Notes under the pieces: generated by a model
Databases searched by the model: none
Told to the model about the DNA's origin: nothing
Seen by the model: only the letters and a program-made list of their open reading frames with translations
Origin: Bacteroidota bacterium
GTDB lineage: Bacteria > Bacteroidota > Bacteroidia > 2-12-FULL-35-15
DNA: 64,000 nucleotides
NCBI GenBank assembly: GCA_029237775.1
Contig: JAQZBR010000004.1
Coordinates: forward strand, 806,001 to 870,000
Direction: 5' to 3'
Position numbers and translations under genes: made by a program
Shown here: piece by piece, positions 1 through 9,773 of the stretch
Position numbering within the stretch: position 1 is the first letter of the stretch
How the letters are laid out: each line of letters starts with the position of its first letter

Positions 1-54
1 GATCTTCGACTGAATAACATCCAGAGCAGCTACTTTATGATCATAAGGAATCAT
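1..54 (-). CDS. 5' start of an unidentified gene (partial)
   Basis: On the minus strand an ATG at 52-54 opens a frame of 18 codons running off the window edge, beginning MIPYDHKVAALDVIQSKI. The ATG shares one base with the TGA stop of the flippase-like gene, an arrangement typical of translationally coupled genes, so this is probably the next gene of the same leftward operon. Too little is visible to name a product. Confidence 0.45.
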   Translation of the reverse strand, partial: MIPYDHKVAALDVIQSKI

Positions 55-1103
55 CAGGAACGGGGATTAAGATCCAATGTTTCAGGATCAATTTCAATTT
101 CTGTATTCTTATTTAAAATTGGAAGCAATATGAGCGAAAGGAGGCCTGCAAAAAGGATCAACACTATTTGTGAAACCCAAACCGACCATGCAAAGGCAAA
201 AGATCCGGTTTGGGACATTGCGTACACGGTTGTAAGAATCTGGATCACGATAAGCTGATACATGCCTGTACCACCCGGAACGACAACCACTGCAAGGCTT
301 CCAAATACTGTGATCACCATGGCCACCACAAATGAAAGATCTTTTAATTCATTGAATGCGAAGAAACAAACATACACCTGAAGAATATACATCAGCCAGA
401 TCATCACTGTGTGGAAGATAAACAACCAAGGATTGTTCACTTTTTTAACACTCAGTAAACCTTCCCAAAGACCATTCACAAAACCTTTCAGCTTGCCGCT
501 CATTAAGTTTTTGATCTTATTCCTGAAATAGAAAAATGCTGCAATGCCCGCAAGCAGCAGAACACATGCAACTATGACAAACAGTTGTTTCTGCATCAGC
601 TGGTTGAATTTTGCAGTAACCGGTATAAAAATAAGATCATTGGCAATTCCCGAGATCTTCGTGAATTCCATTGTCAGCGTCAAAAAGAAAAGCAGGATCA
701 AACACACTACATCCAAAGCCCTTTCCGCGATCACACTTCCAAAACCCTGAACGAATGGAACTTTTTCATAACGTGTTAAGAGTCCGCAGCGCGTCACTTC
801 GCCCAAACGTGGAATAGCGAGATTTGCCAGGTATCCGACAGCAACTGAAAAGAAAGTATTGCTTGTTTTGGGATGATGTCCCAGAGGCTTCAGCAATAAT
901 TTCCAGCGCAAGGCCCGGAAATAATGACTCAGGCCACTTATCAGAATTGATAACAGGATCCAGAAATAATTGGCACCCTCCAAAGCACCTTTTATATTGA
1001 GAAGCTCAGCATCTGTTTTATCCTTAACAGCCAGCCATATTAACAGGATCCCGATGCTTAAAAAGAAAAGGAACTTTAATATGTTGGCCAGTTGTTGTTT
1101 CAA
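54..1103 (-). CDS. Lysylphosphatidylglycerol synthase TM-region / flippase-like membrane protein
   Basis: A 349-aa polytopic inner-membrane protein with about eight hydrophobic segments. The fold and spacing (an early GALEGANYFW segment, then SHYFRALRWKLLLKPLG, then PRLGEVTRCGLLTRYEKVPF and a late VVVPGGTGMYQ) match the family of the membrane part of LPG synthase (YbhN/UPF0104-like). Members lack the catalytic aminoacyl-transferase domain and are thought to act in lipid translocation; the substrate here is unknown. The start is a TTG at 1101-1103, two bases after the panD stop, so it is probably cotranscribed with panD. No better ATG exists upstream in frame. Family call is good; function is inferred. 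Confidence 0.8.
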   Translation of the reverse strand: MKQQLANILKFLFFLSIGILLIWLAVKDKTDAELLNIKGALEGANYFWILLSILISGLSHYFRALRWKLLLKPLGHHPKTSNTFFSVAVGYLANLAIPRLGEVTRCGLLTRYEKVPFVQGFGSVIAERALDVVCLILLFFLTLTMEFTKISGIANDLIFIPVTAKFNQLMQKQLFVIVACVLLLAGIAAFFYFRNKIKNLMSGKLKGFVNGLWEGLLSVKKVNNPWLFIFHTVMIWLMYILQVYVCFFAFNELKDLSFVVAMVITVFGSLAVVVVPGGTGMYQLIVIQILTTVYAMSQTGSFAFAWSVWVSQIVLILFAGLLSLILLPILNKNTEIEIDPETLDLNPRS

Positions 1104-1105
1104 AA

Positions 1106-1456
1106 TTATCGAAGGGTATTCGTTTTGGTATCGGGAAAGATCACGGTAGGCTTGTGTTTCTTAGCTTCTTCAAAGTCCATCAGACAGTAAGACACAATAA
1201 TGATCTCGTGACCTGCTTTAACTTTTAGCGATGCAGGACCGTTCAGGCAGATCACCTTTGATCCTCTTTCTCCACGGATAACATAGGTGGTGAAACGCTC
1301 ACCATTATTGTAATTGAAGATGTCCACCTTTTCGTTTTCGATAAGGTTGGAAGCATCCATCAGATCCTCATCAATGGTCACCGAGCCGATGTAATCGAGG
1401 TCGGCCTGGGTAACTGTAACACGATGAATCTTTGATTTTAGAACTTCTATCTGCAT
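1106..1456 (-). CDS. panD: Aspartate 1-decarboxylase proenzyme
   Basis: A 116-aa pyruvoyl-dependent decarboxylase that turns L-aspartate into beta-alanine for pantothenate and coenzyme A synthesis. The self-processing site Tyr22-Ile-Gly24-Ser25 is intact at the family's usual position, and Lys9 and Arg12 near the N-terminus fit the active-site region. The ATG at 1454-1456 is chosen because [13 protein letters not shown] is the normal family N-terminus; a longer frame reaching to 1651 runs through the 3' end of the neighbouring gene and is not credible. It leads a pair with the flippase-like gene two bases downstream. Confidence 0.95.
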   Translation of the reverse strand: MQIEVLKSKIHRVTVTQADLDYIGSVTIDEDLMDASNLIENEKVDIFNYNNGERFTTYVIRGERGSKVICLNGPASLKVKAGHEIIIVSYCLMDFEEAKKHKPTVIFPDTKTNTLR

Positions 1457-1532
1457 AACGGATGCAAAATTACTAAATAAAGCAATGAGAAGCTCCTTTT
1501 TAGACGAAAAAGCCCTGTTGGCGGTGAAAGGG

Positions 1533-2894
1533 TTAAAAGGAATAACCAAGCTTGATAAAAAAGTTGTGGAAAAGTCTTGCGGTGTTGCTGTTGCCAATAA
1601 ATAAAATCTGATCATACTTGCGATCAATTTGTCTGTAATGGCCATCTGCATTGAGCGGATTATACCTGTCGGTCATTTTATAGGACCCATTTATATAACC
1701 TATCGTGTTAAGTGCACAACCTGCTCTTCCAAATAAATGTCTCGAAAACTGTTTTCGAAGACCTGTTTCCAATAGAAGACGATAAGTGTACGATTCAAAC
1801 GAATGTACTGTTTGATAGTGCCTGTAATCCGGCACCGACCATCTCCCTTTTACACTCATTTCACTTTCCTTAAATTCTAAGGCCATCCTTATGCCTCCAA
1901 ACACATCCACCTTCCTTTGCACTTTAGGCCTTCTGAAAGCTGCCACGTCATTCATGTAATACCCTAATGAAAGATAAAGATCGGAAGACCTTGCATAAAT
2001 ATATCGCTCGCTATCGAAATCATCCTGATTAACGGAATTCTTAATTACAGAACACTCAAACAGTATACTCTGATTTTTCGCTGTATAACCTAAAGCAATA
2101 CTTGGAAATATTAACCGGACTCTGGTCAGATCATTCTGAAAATAATCTACGGTGTCTACATCGAAAGGGTAACGACTAATAGTGCTGATGTATTGCTTGT
2201 TTGTATTGGTTATGCCCCCTCCTATTTCAAAAAGAAATCTTTGTTTTCGTCTCGAGATACTGTCTTTTTGTTTGACTGACTGAATTTGCTGCGGAGAATG
2301 GTTTCTTTGTGTCGCCCTGAAACATAAGCCTGCATTAAACTCGTATCTCGCGCCACTGGTACCATAACCCCCATTCACCGCTGCATTCACAGCTATTAAA
2401 TCATTCAGCTTATACAACATTCCTAATGTTCCTGAAAGGATAATTGAAAAAGGGCGTGTGGAAAATGTATGATTGATTTGAAAATATGGTGCTACCCTGT
2501 GAGTTTCAAGTGGCTTCAGATTGAAATTATACGAGATATAAAAAAGATTATCCTTACGCGTGAAACGATCCTTATGCACGATCGCAAAAGGACTGTAGGA
2601 CTCATAACCATTAGTAGAGCCGATAGTAGTAAATCGTGTAAATCCAATCCCCAAATGATTTTTAAAAAAATAAAATCTAAGATCAAAAGGAAATGTCATT
2701 CTTTGATCGCCACTCTTTTCACGATATGATACTCCATCATGCTCCTTTCTATATTGTTGAGCACCGGCAGCAGTGTTCAAGAAAAAGGAACACAAAACTC
2801 TGGGCTTTTTATCCAATGAATCGCTTACAATTCCTCTTGCGTTTGATGTGAGACAAACAACCGAAAAGCAAATGGCGATTATAAATTTTTTCAT
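1533..2894 (-). CDS. Secreted/outer-membrane-associated protein of unknown function, paralogue of next gene
   Basis: A 453-aa protein with an N-terminal signal peptide ([21 protein letters not shown]). It shares blocks with the 462-aa neighbour: [34 protein letters not shown]-type, LCFRA and a closing F.KLGYSF. The alternating polar/aromatic strands, terminal phenylalanine and repeated gly/aromatic segments suggest an outer-membrane beta-barrel, but this is inference. The ATG shares one base with the upstream gene's TAA, so the two are coupled. I do not recognise a named family. Confidence 0.7.
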   Translation of the reverse strand: MKKFIIAICFSVVCLTSNARGIVSDSLDKKPRVLCSFFLNTAAGAQQYRKEHDGVSYREKSGDQRMTFPFDLRFYFFKNHLGIGFTRFTTIGSTNGYESYSPFAIVHKDRFTRKDNLFYISYNFNLKPLETHRVAPYFQINHTFSTRPFSIILSGTLGMLYKLNDLIAVNAAVNGGYGTSGARYEFNAGLCFRATQRNHSPQQIQSVKQKDSISRRKQRFLFEIGGGITNTNKQYISTISRYPFDVDTVDYFQNDLTRVRLIFPSIALGYTAKNQSILFECSVIKNSVNQDDFDSERYIYARSSDLYLSLGYYMNDVAAFRRPKVQRKVDVFGGIRMALEFKESEMSVKGRWSVPDYRHYQTVHSFESYTYRLLLETGLRKQFSRHLFGRAGCALNTIGYINGSYKMTDRYNPLNADGHYRQIDRKYDQILFIGNSNTARLFHNFFIKLGYSF

Positions 2895-4282
2895 TAAAAA
2901 GAGTAACCAAGTTTAAAGAAAATGTTATCTATTGTTTTGAATGTTGTGGGATTATCAGGCGTAATCCATTCAGAATAATTAATGCTTTTTTGTTCACTGA
3001 ACTCCACCGCCTCGTATATACTCCCGGTGAAGTGATATGATAATTTTTCCTGATGCGAATAATAATTCCCTTTAATAAAACCAATTGTATTAAATGTAAG
3101 CCCAGTCTTAATATATAAATGTTTTTGAATTTGCCAGCGAAATCCGGTTTCGACCTGCAATCTTTCACTCTGGGATTTGAATTTGTAATTTGTCTTATCA
3201 TAACTACTTGACCAATGATAATAGTGTAATGATGAGCTGATATCCCTGAACTTTGAGCAATACAACAATTTTGCACTTGCAAACCAAGTATATCTTCTGA
3301 ACTTATGGTTAAATAAACTAACCAAATCATTAATTGAATATACCAGAGCAACACTTCTCTCGGAAGACCTACCAATAAAGCCCGCATGGTATTCTCCACC
3401 CTTTTCTTTTGCAGAATGTTCAACGATGGACCCTTCTAACTGAAACAAATGATTTCCTTTATTGTAACCTAAGGAAATTAGTGGAAAAGACCTGCGCATG
3501 TACACAAACTCGTTCTCGGAATAATTTTCAGTGCTGACATAAAACCTATTCCCTTCATCACTTCCCCAAGGGCTATCATCTTGCGCTTTGCTGGTATATA
3601 GTCCTCCACCTAACTCAATACTAAATCTTTGCTTAAAGAGTGATACACTATCTGTTGATCTCTTTGTTTTTGCTATCTGCTTTTTAGTTGCCCTGTCTTT
3701 TTGCATTCCAAGTGCTCTGAAACAAAGCCCGAGATTGAGATCATATTTCTCGTATTCACGTCCCCATCCTACGTTTAATGATGCGTTAACTGCAATATTC
3801 TTCGTCAGAGAATAAAGTCCGCCCAATGTTATAAAATGTACCAGCTCCGCGTTCAGAGATATTCCATGATTGATCTGGAAGAGAGCAGAGAATTTTTCGC
3901 ATTGTAGTCGAGGAAGATTGAAGTTGTACGAAAAATAGAAAAGCTCTTCGTCTTCAATTGCAGCTGCATTTCTTATGACCATCGGATGGTATGGCCGATA
4001 CCAGCCCGTGCCACCAAAATTCCCAGAGGTAAGATGAGTGAAACCCAATCCTAAACGATTCTTCAGAAAATAAAAGCGGAGATCGACAGGAAAAATTATC
4101 TGCGTGCTTTTACTTGACGCTGCATAACCATCGTAAGGACTCGGGTACCTATGCATACCACCTACCGTGTTCACAAAAAAGGAACAAAGTACCCGAGGTT
4201 TTTGTACGCTTGAATCAGCATCAGATGAAAAACCGCACGTGCAAATAAATAAAAAGACAAGCAGACATCCACCTTTTTTCAT
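2894..4282 (-). CDS. Secreted/outer-membrane-associated protein of unknown function, paralogue of previous gene
   Basis: A 462-aa protein with a signal peptide (MKKGGCLLVFLFICTCGFSS) followed by the same [11 protein letters not shown] start as its neighbour and the same FFKLGYSF end. Many predicted amphipathic strands and a C-terminal Phe fit a beta-barrel. It is upstream of its paralogue with a one-base stop/start overlap, so the pair is a tandem duplication that has diverged strongly in the middle. No catalytic motif is visible and I do not recognise the family. Confidence 0.7.
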   Translation of the reverse strand: MKKGGCLLVFLFICTCGFSSDADSSVQKPRVLCSFFVNTVGGMHRYPSPYDGYAASSKSTQIIFPVDLRFYFLKNRLGLGFTHLTSGNFGGTGWYRPYHPMVIRNAAAIEDEELFYFSYNFNLPRLQCEKFSALFQINHGISLNAELVHFITLGGLYSLTKNIAVNASLNVGWGREYEKYDLNLGLCFRALGMQKDRATKKQIAKTKRSTDSVSLFKQRFSIELGGGLYTSKAQDDSPWGSDEGNRFYVSTENYSENEFVYMRRSFPLISLGYNKGNHLFQLEGSIVEHSAKEKGGEYHAGFIGRSSERSVALVYSINDLVSLFNHKFRRYTWFASAKLLYCSKFRDISSSLHYYHWSSSYDKTNYKFKSQSERLQVETGFRWQIQKHLYIKTGLTFNTIGFIKGNYYSHQEKLSYHFTGSIYEAVEFSEQKSINYSEWITPDNPTTFKTIDNIFFKLGYSF

Positions 4283-4326
4283 GCGAACCTTTTTAGTTTT
4301 TAGACGTGAAGAAAACTAATAGTTGC

Positions 4327-7023
4327 CTATTTCAAGCCGTTATAAATGGCCATCATCTTTTCTTTCTGCAGTTTAGAGTTTGCAACAATGGATTCCAGCT
4401 CCTGAGTTCCACCGGCATTCGGATTTGCGTCTTTCAGTGTCTTTAACTTTTGCGCAGCAAAACTTTCACGGTCTTCATACATCGTTGCCAGATCCTTGAT
4501 CGACTTTTTTGCATAATATGCTACCCATTTACTGATGCTTGAATCTTTTGCAATACGCTCCATTAAAGCAGCCCCTTCGTTTACCACCTCATCCTTCTTA
4601 GCGCGCTTCAAAAAGCTCGCGTACTGAGTTATGAAACCGATCTTTTCAAAACCGCTGAATTTGTCTTCCGACTTAATAAAAAACTCATTGTTACTATCGT
4701 TCCCGTATTTTGAATAAAGATCTGCGATTGAATAAAGAACAGAAACACTTTTTTCATTCTCATATTTTTTTGCAAGCGACATCCCCTCTTCAGGATTTGC
4801 TTTTGCAATCCCGGCAAGCGATGCACCAAGCACGCTGAACGAACGATCATTCAACCCATTCTTGTATAATGGTTGAAGGTCTGCATCGGTATAATGCTCA
4901 GTTAAATATTCAAGAGCTGTTGCCCGAACAACTGATTTCGGATCGTTTTTCGCAAGCGCAATCAACTTGTCTTTAATTTCTTTTTCGTGTCCTGCAGGCA
5001 TGTCTTTTAAAAGTATGATCGCGTTGTAACGCATATCATCGAGCTTATCATTCAGAGCAAGCATTACAGTTTGAACAGCGAGTGTATCTTTTGGTTTCTT
5101 AGCGAGTTCTGTCAGTGCCTCATAACGGTCAAGATACAAAGGAGCGTTCTTATATTGAAATGCCCACTCTTCACTGGATTTCATTTCATCTTTCGTGCAT
5201 AACACCATTTTCTCTGCATCCACATTCACAAGCTTTGGCTGATCATTAGAAGTGAATTCAAATGTTTCATCCGCTTTCGTGATCACGATCTTATGCCTTT
5301 GCGGAGATGCTCCTCCGTTGTAGATGTCCACATACATCGGAATTTTAAACAAACGTGTCTTTGAAAAATCCTGCACCTGTTTGATCTGCACTTTTTCTTT
5401 TTTTGAAGCCGCATCATAACTTGTTCGTATAACAAGATCAGGATGTCCGGAAGAAAGGAACCATTGGTTGAAGAACCAGTTCAGGTCTTCACCTGTGATC
5501 TTCTCAAAAGCCATGCGGAGATTGTGTATCTCAGCAGATTGAAATTTATTTGTCTCGAGATAATATTTCAATGATGCAAAAAAAGCGTCATCACCAACAT
5601 ATTTACGAAGCATATGTAGGACCTGTCCGCCTTTGTTATAGCTATGGGCGTCAAACATGTCCTCTTTATCATCATAATGAAACCTGATCAGGTTCTCCTG
5701 CTTGCGCGATGATTCCGCAAGATAGCCTGACCGTGATTGCGCGCTGTGAAGATCAGCAGCATCGAGTCCATATTTATGCTCTATCCAAAGGTATTCACCG
5801 TAAGTCGCGAAGGATTCATTCAGCGGCAAGTTACTCCAGGACTCACATGTTACAAGATCTCCAAACCATTGATGAAAGAGCTCATGCGCAATCACATCTT
5901 CATGATCACTATCGAGCAGCTCCCTGTCGGTAGAATTCATAAACTCTCCATGCAATGTAGCCGATACATTTTCCATTGCGCCTGAAACATAATCGCGAAC
6001 AACCACTTGAGAATATTTGTTCCATGCGTACTCCACACCAAGCTTATTTGAGTAAAACTCAAGCATTTCAGGTGTGTTACCGAAAATCGCTTTTGCATAA
6101 GGTTCAAATTCTTTCTCTACATAATAATTCACTTCTTTCCCCCTCCACTTGGCATCTTTAACAACCGAAAATTCACCGATAGCCATCATTGATAAGTAAG
6201 GCGCAAATGGCAATTCAGATTTCCAGTAGTCGGTGCGTGTTCCGTCAGCATTGTCCGTTGAAAAAGCAAGCTCCCCGTTTGAAAGTGTTGCGTATTTTTT
6301 ATCCACTGTGATATAGATCTCCTGTGTTTGTCTCTCGTTCGGACGATCGATGGTTGGGAACCAAACCGAAGCAGACTGTGTTTCACCCTGTGTCCAGATC
6401 TGCGTAGGCTTATTCTTTTCCTTCCCTTCCGGATTGATAAAGTACAATCCTTTATCATCGGTGATGGCAACACTACCGCCTTTTTTCTTTAATTCATTTG
6501 GCTTAGAAATATAATCAATGAAGATCGTGTATTCCTCTGTATTCTTGTATTCGCGGCCCAGATCGATAGTGATCACCTCATCAGCGTAAGTGTATTTTAA
6601 TGGTTGTTTAGAAGTGACAGGAGCTTCAGGATCTTTATCCTTGCTCCCTTTCTTATTCTCCGGTGATGAGATTCCTTTTTCAGTTTTTACCAAGGAGATT
6701 TCCTTTATCTCCATTCCCCTTGCATCAAGCATCAGAGTCGAGGTTGGATAAAAATATGGTTTTGCGGTCAGCGTTGCCTTTCCATACATATATTGTTTAC
6801 TCCAATCGAAGCTAACATCCAGCTTCGTATGAATAAGATCATTGATCCTCGGAGATGATTCCTGATAAACAGCCGTTGCAGGGATTTTTGCAGATGCCTG
6901 AATAGTATCCAGATTAATTACAGCAAGATCATCATTCTTCGATACGGATGATTTTTGAAAAAGTCCGCAACCACTTAACGTTATCGTTGCCGCAATAACA
7001 AACGCAGGAGTAATAAATTTCAT
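4327..7023 (-). CDS. M1-family metalloaminopeptidase, lipoprotein, with C-terminal HEAT-like region
   Basis: An 898-aa zinc aminopeptidase. The N-terminus has a lipoprotein signal with lipobox LSGC (Cys19), so the enzyme is membrane-anchored in the envelope. The M1 domain shows the exopeptidase motif GAMEN at 348-352, the zinc site HELFH at 380-384 and the third ligand Glu403 in NESFATY, all intact. The last ~270 residues hold repeated helical units (TELAKKPKDT..., ALEYLTEHYTDADL...) typical of HEAT-like repeats found after Bacteroidota M1 peptidases. It likely cleaves N-terminal residues of peptides for nutrition. The gene stands alone and diverges from the biotin-carrier gene. Confidence 0.93.
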   Translation of the reverse strand: MKFITPAFVIAATITLSGCGLFQKSSVSKNDDLAVINLDTIQASAKIPATAVYQESSPRINDLIHTKLDVSFDWSKQYMYGKATLTAKPYFYPTSTLMLDARGMEIKEISLVKTEKGISSPENKKGSKDKDPEAPVTSKQPLKYTYADEVITIDLGREYKNTEEYTIFIDYISKPNELKKKGGSVAITDDKGLYFINPEGKEKNKPTQIWTQGETQSASVWFPTIDRPNERQTQEIYITVDKKYATLSNGELAFSTDNADGTRTDYWKSELPFAPYLSMMAIGEFSVVKDAKWRGKEVNYYVEKEFEPYAKAIFGNTPEMLEFYSNKLGVEYAWNKYSQVVVRDYVSGAMENVSATLHGEFMNSTDRELLDSDHEDVIAHELFHQWFGDLVTCESWSNLPLNESFATYGEYLWIEHKYGLDAADLHSAQSRSGYLAESSRKQENLIRFHYDDKEDMFDAHSYNKGGQVLHMLRKYVGDDAFFASLKYYLETNKFQSAEIHNLRMAFEKITGEDLNWFFNQWFLSSGHPDLVIRTSYDAASKKEKVQIKQVQDFSKTRLFKIPMYVDIYNGGASPQRHKIVITKADETFEFTSNDQPKLVNVDAEKMVLCTKDEMKSSEEWAFQYKNAPLYLDRYEALTELAKKPKDTLAVQTVMLALNDKLDDMRYNAIILLKDMPAGHEKEIKDKLIALAKNDPKSVVRATALEYLTEHYTDADLQPLYKNGLNDRSFSVLGASLAGIAKANPEEGMSLAKKYENEKSVSVLYSIADLYSKYGNDSNNEFFIKSEDKFSGFEKIGFITQYASFLKRAKKDEVVNEGAALMERIAKDSSISKWVAYYAKKSIKDLATMYEDRESFAAQKLKTLKDANPNAGGTQELESIVANSKLQKEKMMAIYNGLK

Positions 7024-7139
7024 TGTATATTTTTTAAGGAATCAAAGGTTGTGAAAATAATGATGATTTCAAATTATAAATTTGGAGAGGATATTACATG
7101 TATTTATGTACTTTTATGATGATCAAAATATAATTTACA

Positions 7140-7643
7140 ATGCTGAAAGTAAAAGTGAACAATAATAATGAGCGATCAATCGAACTCGAAAGCCAGACCA
7201 CCGGAACAATTGACGGCAAGCCGTTTTCATGGGATGTGATAGAAGTAAAGAATGGTAGTTTCCATGTGATCAAAGATAACCGCTCGTATTCCGTGGAAGT
7301 AATTAAAGCTGATGTGAACGAAAAGAGTTTCCTGGTCCTTGTAAACGGGAACAAATATCAGATGAATGTTAAAGACAAGTTTGATGAGCTGCTGAAGAGC
7401 CTCGGTCTCGACAATATGAAATCAAACAAGGTGAATGAGATCAAAGCACCAATGCCCGGGCTTGTTCTTGATATACGCGTCTCGGAAGGCTCAGAAGTTA
7501 AAAAAGGAGATCCGATCCTTGTGCTTGAAGCAATGAAAATGGAGAACATTCTAAAGTCACCGACTGATGGTGTTGTTAAAAAGATCAATGTGAAGAAAGG
7601 CGTGGCGGTTGAAAAGAATCAGGTGCTGATCAACTTCGCATAG
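7140..7643 (+). CDS. Biotin carboxyl carrier protein (biotin/lipoyl-domain protein)
   Basis: A 167-aa carrier with a C-terminal biotinyl domain (about 98-167) containing APMPGLV, VLEAMKMEN and a closing VLINFA. The biotin-accepting lysine is Lys133 in EAMKMEN. In Bacteroidota, this short stand-alone form with a ~90-residue N-terminal region usually serves an acyl-CoA (propionyl/methylmalonyl- or acetyl-CoA) carboxylase complex, carrying carboxybiotin between the carboxylase and the carboxyltransferase. The partner subunits are not in this window. The ATG at 7140 gives the expected N-terminus. A TACGAAT-type dispersed repeat starts immediately after the stop. Confidence 0.88.
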   Translation: MLKVKVNNNNERSIELESQTTGTIDGKPFSWDVIEVKNGSFHVIKDNRSYSVEVIKADVNEKSFLVLVNGNKYQMNVKDKFDELLKSLGLDNMKSNKVNEIKAPMPGLVLDIRVSEGSEVKKGDPILVLEAMKMENILKSPTDGVVKKINVKKGVAVEKNQVLINFA

Positions 7644-7680
7644 TCCGGATAACGAATTTTGTTACAGATTTACGAATCTA
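7644..7680 (+). repeat. Dispersed intergenic repeat, TACGAAT family, copy 1
   Basis: The stretch begins directly after the BCCP stop and contains GGATAACGAATTTT and TTTACGAATCT. It matches copies at 34991, 42366, 46941 and (inverted) 48237. A second arm in the opposite orientation lies at about 7712-7750 (AAATTCGTTTATCATATTCG), so this copy looks like a pair of inverted arms. Confidence 0.6.
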
Positions 7681-7780
7681 TACGATCAAGCAAGCAATTT
7701 TTAATACATCTCAATACGCAAATTCGTTTATCATATTCGGTATCTGTACAAAAAAATAATTTTTTTCTAAACATCATAAC

Positions 7781-8545
7781 ATGGATCAGAATAACTCACG
7801 CAGAGATTTTTTAAAAAAATCAATGATTCTTACAGCCGGTGCAATCACTACCACTTCAATACTGAATAAAGCATTTGCGGCCGGACATTTTGCAGATGAT
7901 ATTTTCATTGCTGATGGCGGTAAATATTCGTTGCCTGCCTTGCCTTATGCATATGATGCCCTGGAACCACATATCGATAAGCTGACCATGGAAATTCATC
8001 ATGACAAGCATCACAAAGCATATGTGGATAATATGAATAAAGCGCTGGAGACTGTTGACGGCAATATTCTGGGAAGCGCTCAGACATTCGAAAATATATT
8101 TGATAAAATAGAAAAGCTTCCTGGCGCTTTACGAAATAATGCCGGTGGCCATTACAACCATTCACTTTTCTGGACATTGATGAAACCTAATGGTGGCGGT
8201 GAGCCGAAGGGGAAATTAGCTGAAGAGATAAAATCAACCTTTGAAAGTTTCGAAGAATTCAAAAAGCAATTCACTGATGCAGCCATGAAACGCTTTGGCT
8301 CCGGCTGGGCATGGCTTGTAAAAACCAAAGAAGGAAAACTGATGATCACCTCAACTGCCAATCAGGATAACCCTTTAATGAATCTTGCTTCTGTTGAAAT
8401 TAAAGGAGCGCCTGTTCTCGCGCTTGATGTCTGGGAACATGCATACTATCTTAAAAATCAAAATAAGCGCGCTGATTATATCGCAAGCTGGTGGAATGTG
8501 GTGAACTGGGAGACTGCGGAAGGATTATATTCTACCAAAAAATAA
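7781..8545 (+). CDS. Superoxide dismutase (Mn/Fe family, Mn-type residues) with Tat signal
   Basis: A 254-aa enzyme that dismutates superoxide to peroxide and oxygen. The first ~33 residues form a twin-arginine signal (SRRDFLKKS, then a hydrophobic run and AFA), so it is probably exported folded to the periplasm. The catalytic domain (about 48-250) has metal ligands His73, His127, Asp216 and His220 ([23 protein letters not shown]). AGGHYNH and STANQDNP carry the Gly/Gln arrangement typical of Mn-type rather than Fe-type enzymes; cambialistic use cannot be excluded. An inverted-repeat hairpin follows at 8546. Confidence 0.93.
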   Translation: MDQNNSRRDFLKKSMILTAGAITTTSILNKAFAAGHFADDIFIADGGKYSLPALPYAYDALEPHIDKLTMEIHHDKHHKAYVDNMNKALETVDGNILGSAQTFENIFDKIEKLPGALRNNAGGHYNHSLFWTLMKPNGGGEPKGKLAEEIKSTFESFEEFKKQFTDAAMKRFGSGWAWLVKTKEGKLMITSTANQDNPLMNLASVEIKGAPVLALDVWEHAYYLKNQNKRADYIASWWNVVNWETAEGLYSTKK

Positions 8546-8566
8546 CCCTCCGGAGTGCGGAGGGTC
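8546..8566 (+). terminator. Hairpin after the superoxide dismutase gene
   Basis: CCCTCCG (8546-8552) pairs with CGGAGGG (8558-8564) around a 5-base loop, directly after the stop. The following T-run is poor (TCAATTCTATT), so it is a plausible but weak intrinsic terminator. Confidence 0.5.
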
Positions 8567-8633
8567 AATTCTATTAGAGAAAAATTATTTCAAATTTCAG
8601 GTTTAAAATTATTTGGATTCTGAAATGTGAAAT

Positions 8634-9557
8634 TTATACTAAAGCAATATCAAACTGCACGAGGTCAACAAATTCCTGAACTCTGCTGTCAACCTGCTCC
8701 TGGCTTAATCCAACAAGATTCTCTGTCCCGAATTTCTCAACACAGAAAGAAGCAGTTGCAGAACCAAAGATGATCGCACGCTTCATGTTATCAAAAGAGA
8801 TATCCTGAGTTTCCGCTAAATAACCGATAAATCCTCCTGCAAAGCTATCACCAGCACCTGTCGGATCGAACACATCTTCCAACGGCAATGCCGGTGCAAA
8901 GAACACCTGCTCCTTATTGAAAAGTAATGCACCGTGCTCACCTTTTTTAATGATCAGGTATTTTGGCCCCATGGCGATGATCTTCTGCGCAGCTTTAACA
9001 AGTGAATACTCACCCGAAAGTTGTCTCGCCTCAGAATCATTGATCGTAAGCACATCCACCATCTTCAAAGTTTCCTTTAGATCAGCCATTGCAATATCCA
9101 TCCAGAAATTCATTGTATCAAGAACGATCAGCTTCGGGCGCTTTTTTAATTGTTTGATCACCGCCTGCTGAACGGCAGGAACGAGATTACCAAGCATTAA
9201 GAACTCGCAATCCTGGTATGCTTCGGGAACAACCGGGTTAAAATTTTCAAGAACATTCAGTTCAGTCGTGATGGTATCACGGGAGTTCATGTCGTTGTGA
9301 TATTTACCTGCCCAGAAAAAAGTCTTGCCCCCTTTGATCACCTGTAAACCTGTAGTATCAACATGATGCTTTTGCAGCATCGAGATATGTTCTTGCGGGA
9401 AATCCTCACCAACAACCGAAACAAGGTTCATTTTCTTTGTAAAATAGGAAGCGGCTAAGGAAATGTATGTAGCAGCACCACCTAAAATTTTATCGGTTTT
9501 CCCGAAAGGAGTTTCAATTGCATCAAAAGCAACGGTCCCAACAACTAATAAACTCAT
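8634..9557 (-). CDS. PfkB/ribokinase-family sugar or nucleoside kinase
   Basis: A 307-aa ATP-dependent kinase of the PfkB fold. It has an N-terminal substrate region with GGAATYISLAASYF (26-39) and the C-terminal signature DPTGAGDSFAGG (231-242), in which Asp237 is the catalytic base and the GAGD anion hole binds the phosphates. The exact substrate cannot be read from the sequence; close Bacteroidota relatives are annotated only as PfkB or adenosine/ribokinase-like. It is read toward the sod gene (convergent) and away from tRNA-Asn. Confidence 0.85.
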   Translation of the reverse strand: MSLLVVGTVAFDAIETPFGKTDKILGGAATYISLAASYFTKKMNLVSVVGEDFPQEHISMLQKHHVDTTGLQVIKGGKTFFWAGKYHNDMNSRDTITTELNVLENFNPVVPEAYQDCEFLMLGNLVPAVQQAVIKQLKKRPKLIVLDTMNFWMDIAMADLKETLKMVDVLTINDSEARQLSGEYSLVKAAQKIIAMGPKYLIIKKGEHGALLFNKEQVFFAPALPLEDVFDPTGAGDSFAGGFIGYLAETQDISFDNMKRAIIFGSATASFCVEKFGTENLVGLSQEQVDSRVQEFVDLVQFDIALV

Positions 9558-9695
9558 GTTTTTGTTCTTTTTCTAAAAATTTCGACAAATATATTGCATA
9601 ATTGCTTTGAAGATGCTAATATTGCACTCCTTTTTTGAAGGGACGTCCAAATTACCGGACAATCGTATTGAAGTCAAATAACCAGGATAATAAAT

Positions 9696-9769
9696 TCCCT
9701 CTTAGCTCAGCTGGTTAGAGCATCTGACTGTTAATCAGAGGGTCGCTGGTTCAAGTCCAGCAGAGGGAG
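9696..9769 (+). tRNA. tRNA-Asn (GTT)
   Basis: A 74-base tRNA. The acceptor stem TCCCTCT pairs with AGAGGGA, the D-arm is GCTCAGCTGGTTAGAGC, the anticodon stem TCTGA/TCAGA encloses the loop CTGTTAA with anticodon GTT at 9730-9732, and the T-arm is CTGGTTCAAGTCCAG. CCA is not encoded (GC follows). It is the integration target of the adjacent element, whose insertion leaves the tRNA intact because the element carries the same 3' half. Confidence 0.95.
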
Positions 9770-9770
9770 C
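9721..9770 (+). repeat. attL-side direct repeat (tRNA-Asn 3' half)
   Basis: 50-bp exact match with 20421-20470, starting in the anticodon stem and running through the T-arm and acceptor end plus one base. The identity stops abruptly on both sides (g/t before, a/g after), as expected for a site-specific recombination duplication. Confidence 0.9.
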
Positions 9771-9773
9771 AAA

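Noticed and set aside
1457-1651. N-terminal extension of PanD to 1651
   Set aside because: It would put 65 extra residues before a canonical PanD start and overlap the neighbouring gene; the processing site Gly24-Ser25 fits the short form.
2929-3423. 164-aa minus-strand frame inside the 462-aa gene
   Set aside because: Same strand, other frame, inside a gene with signal peptide and paralogue support; no domain features.
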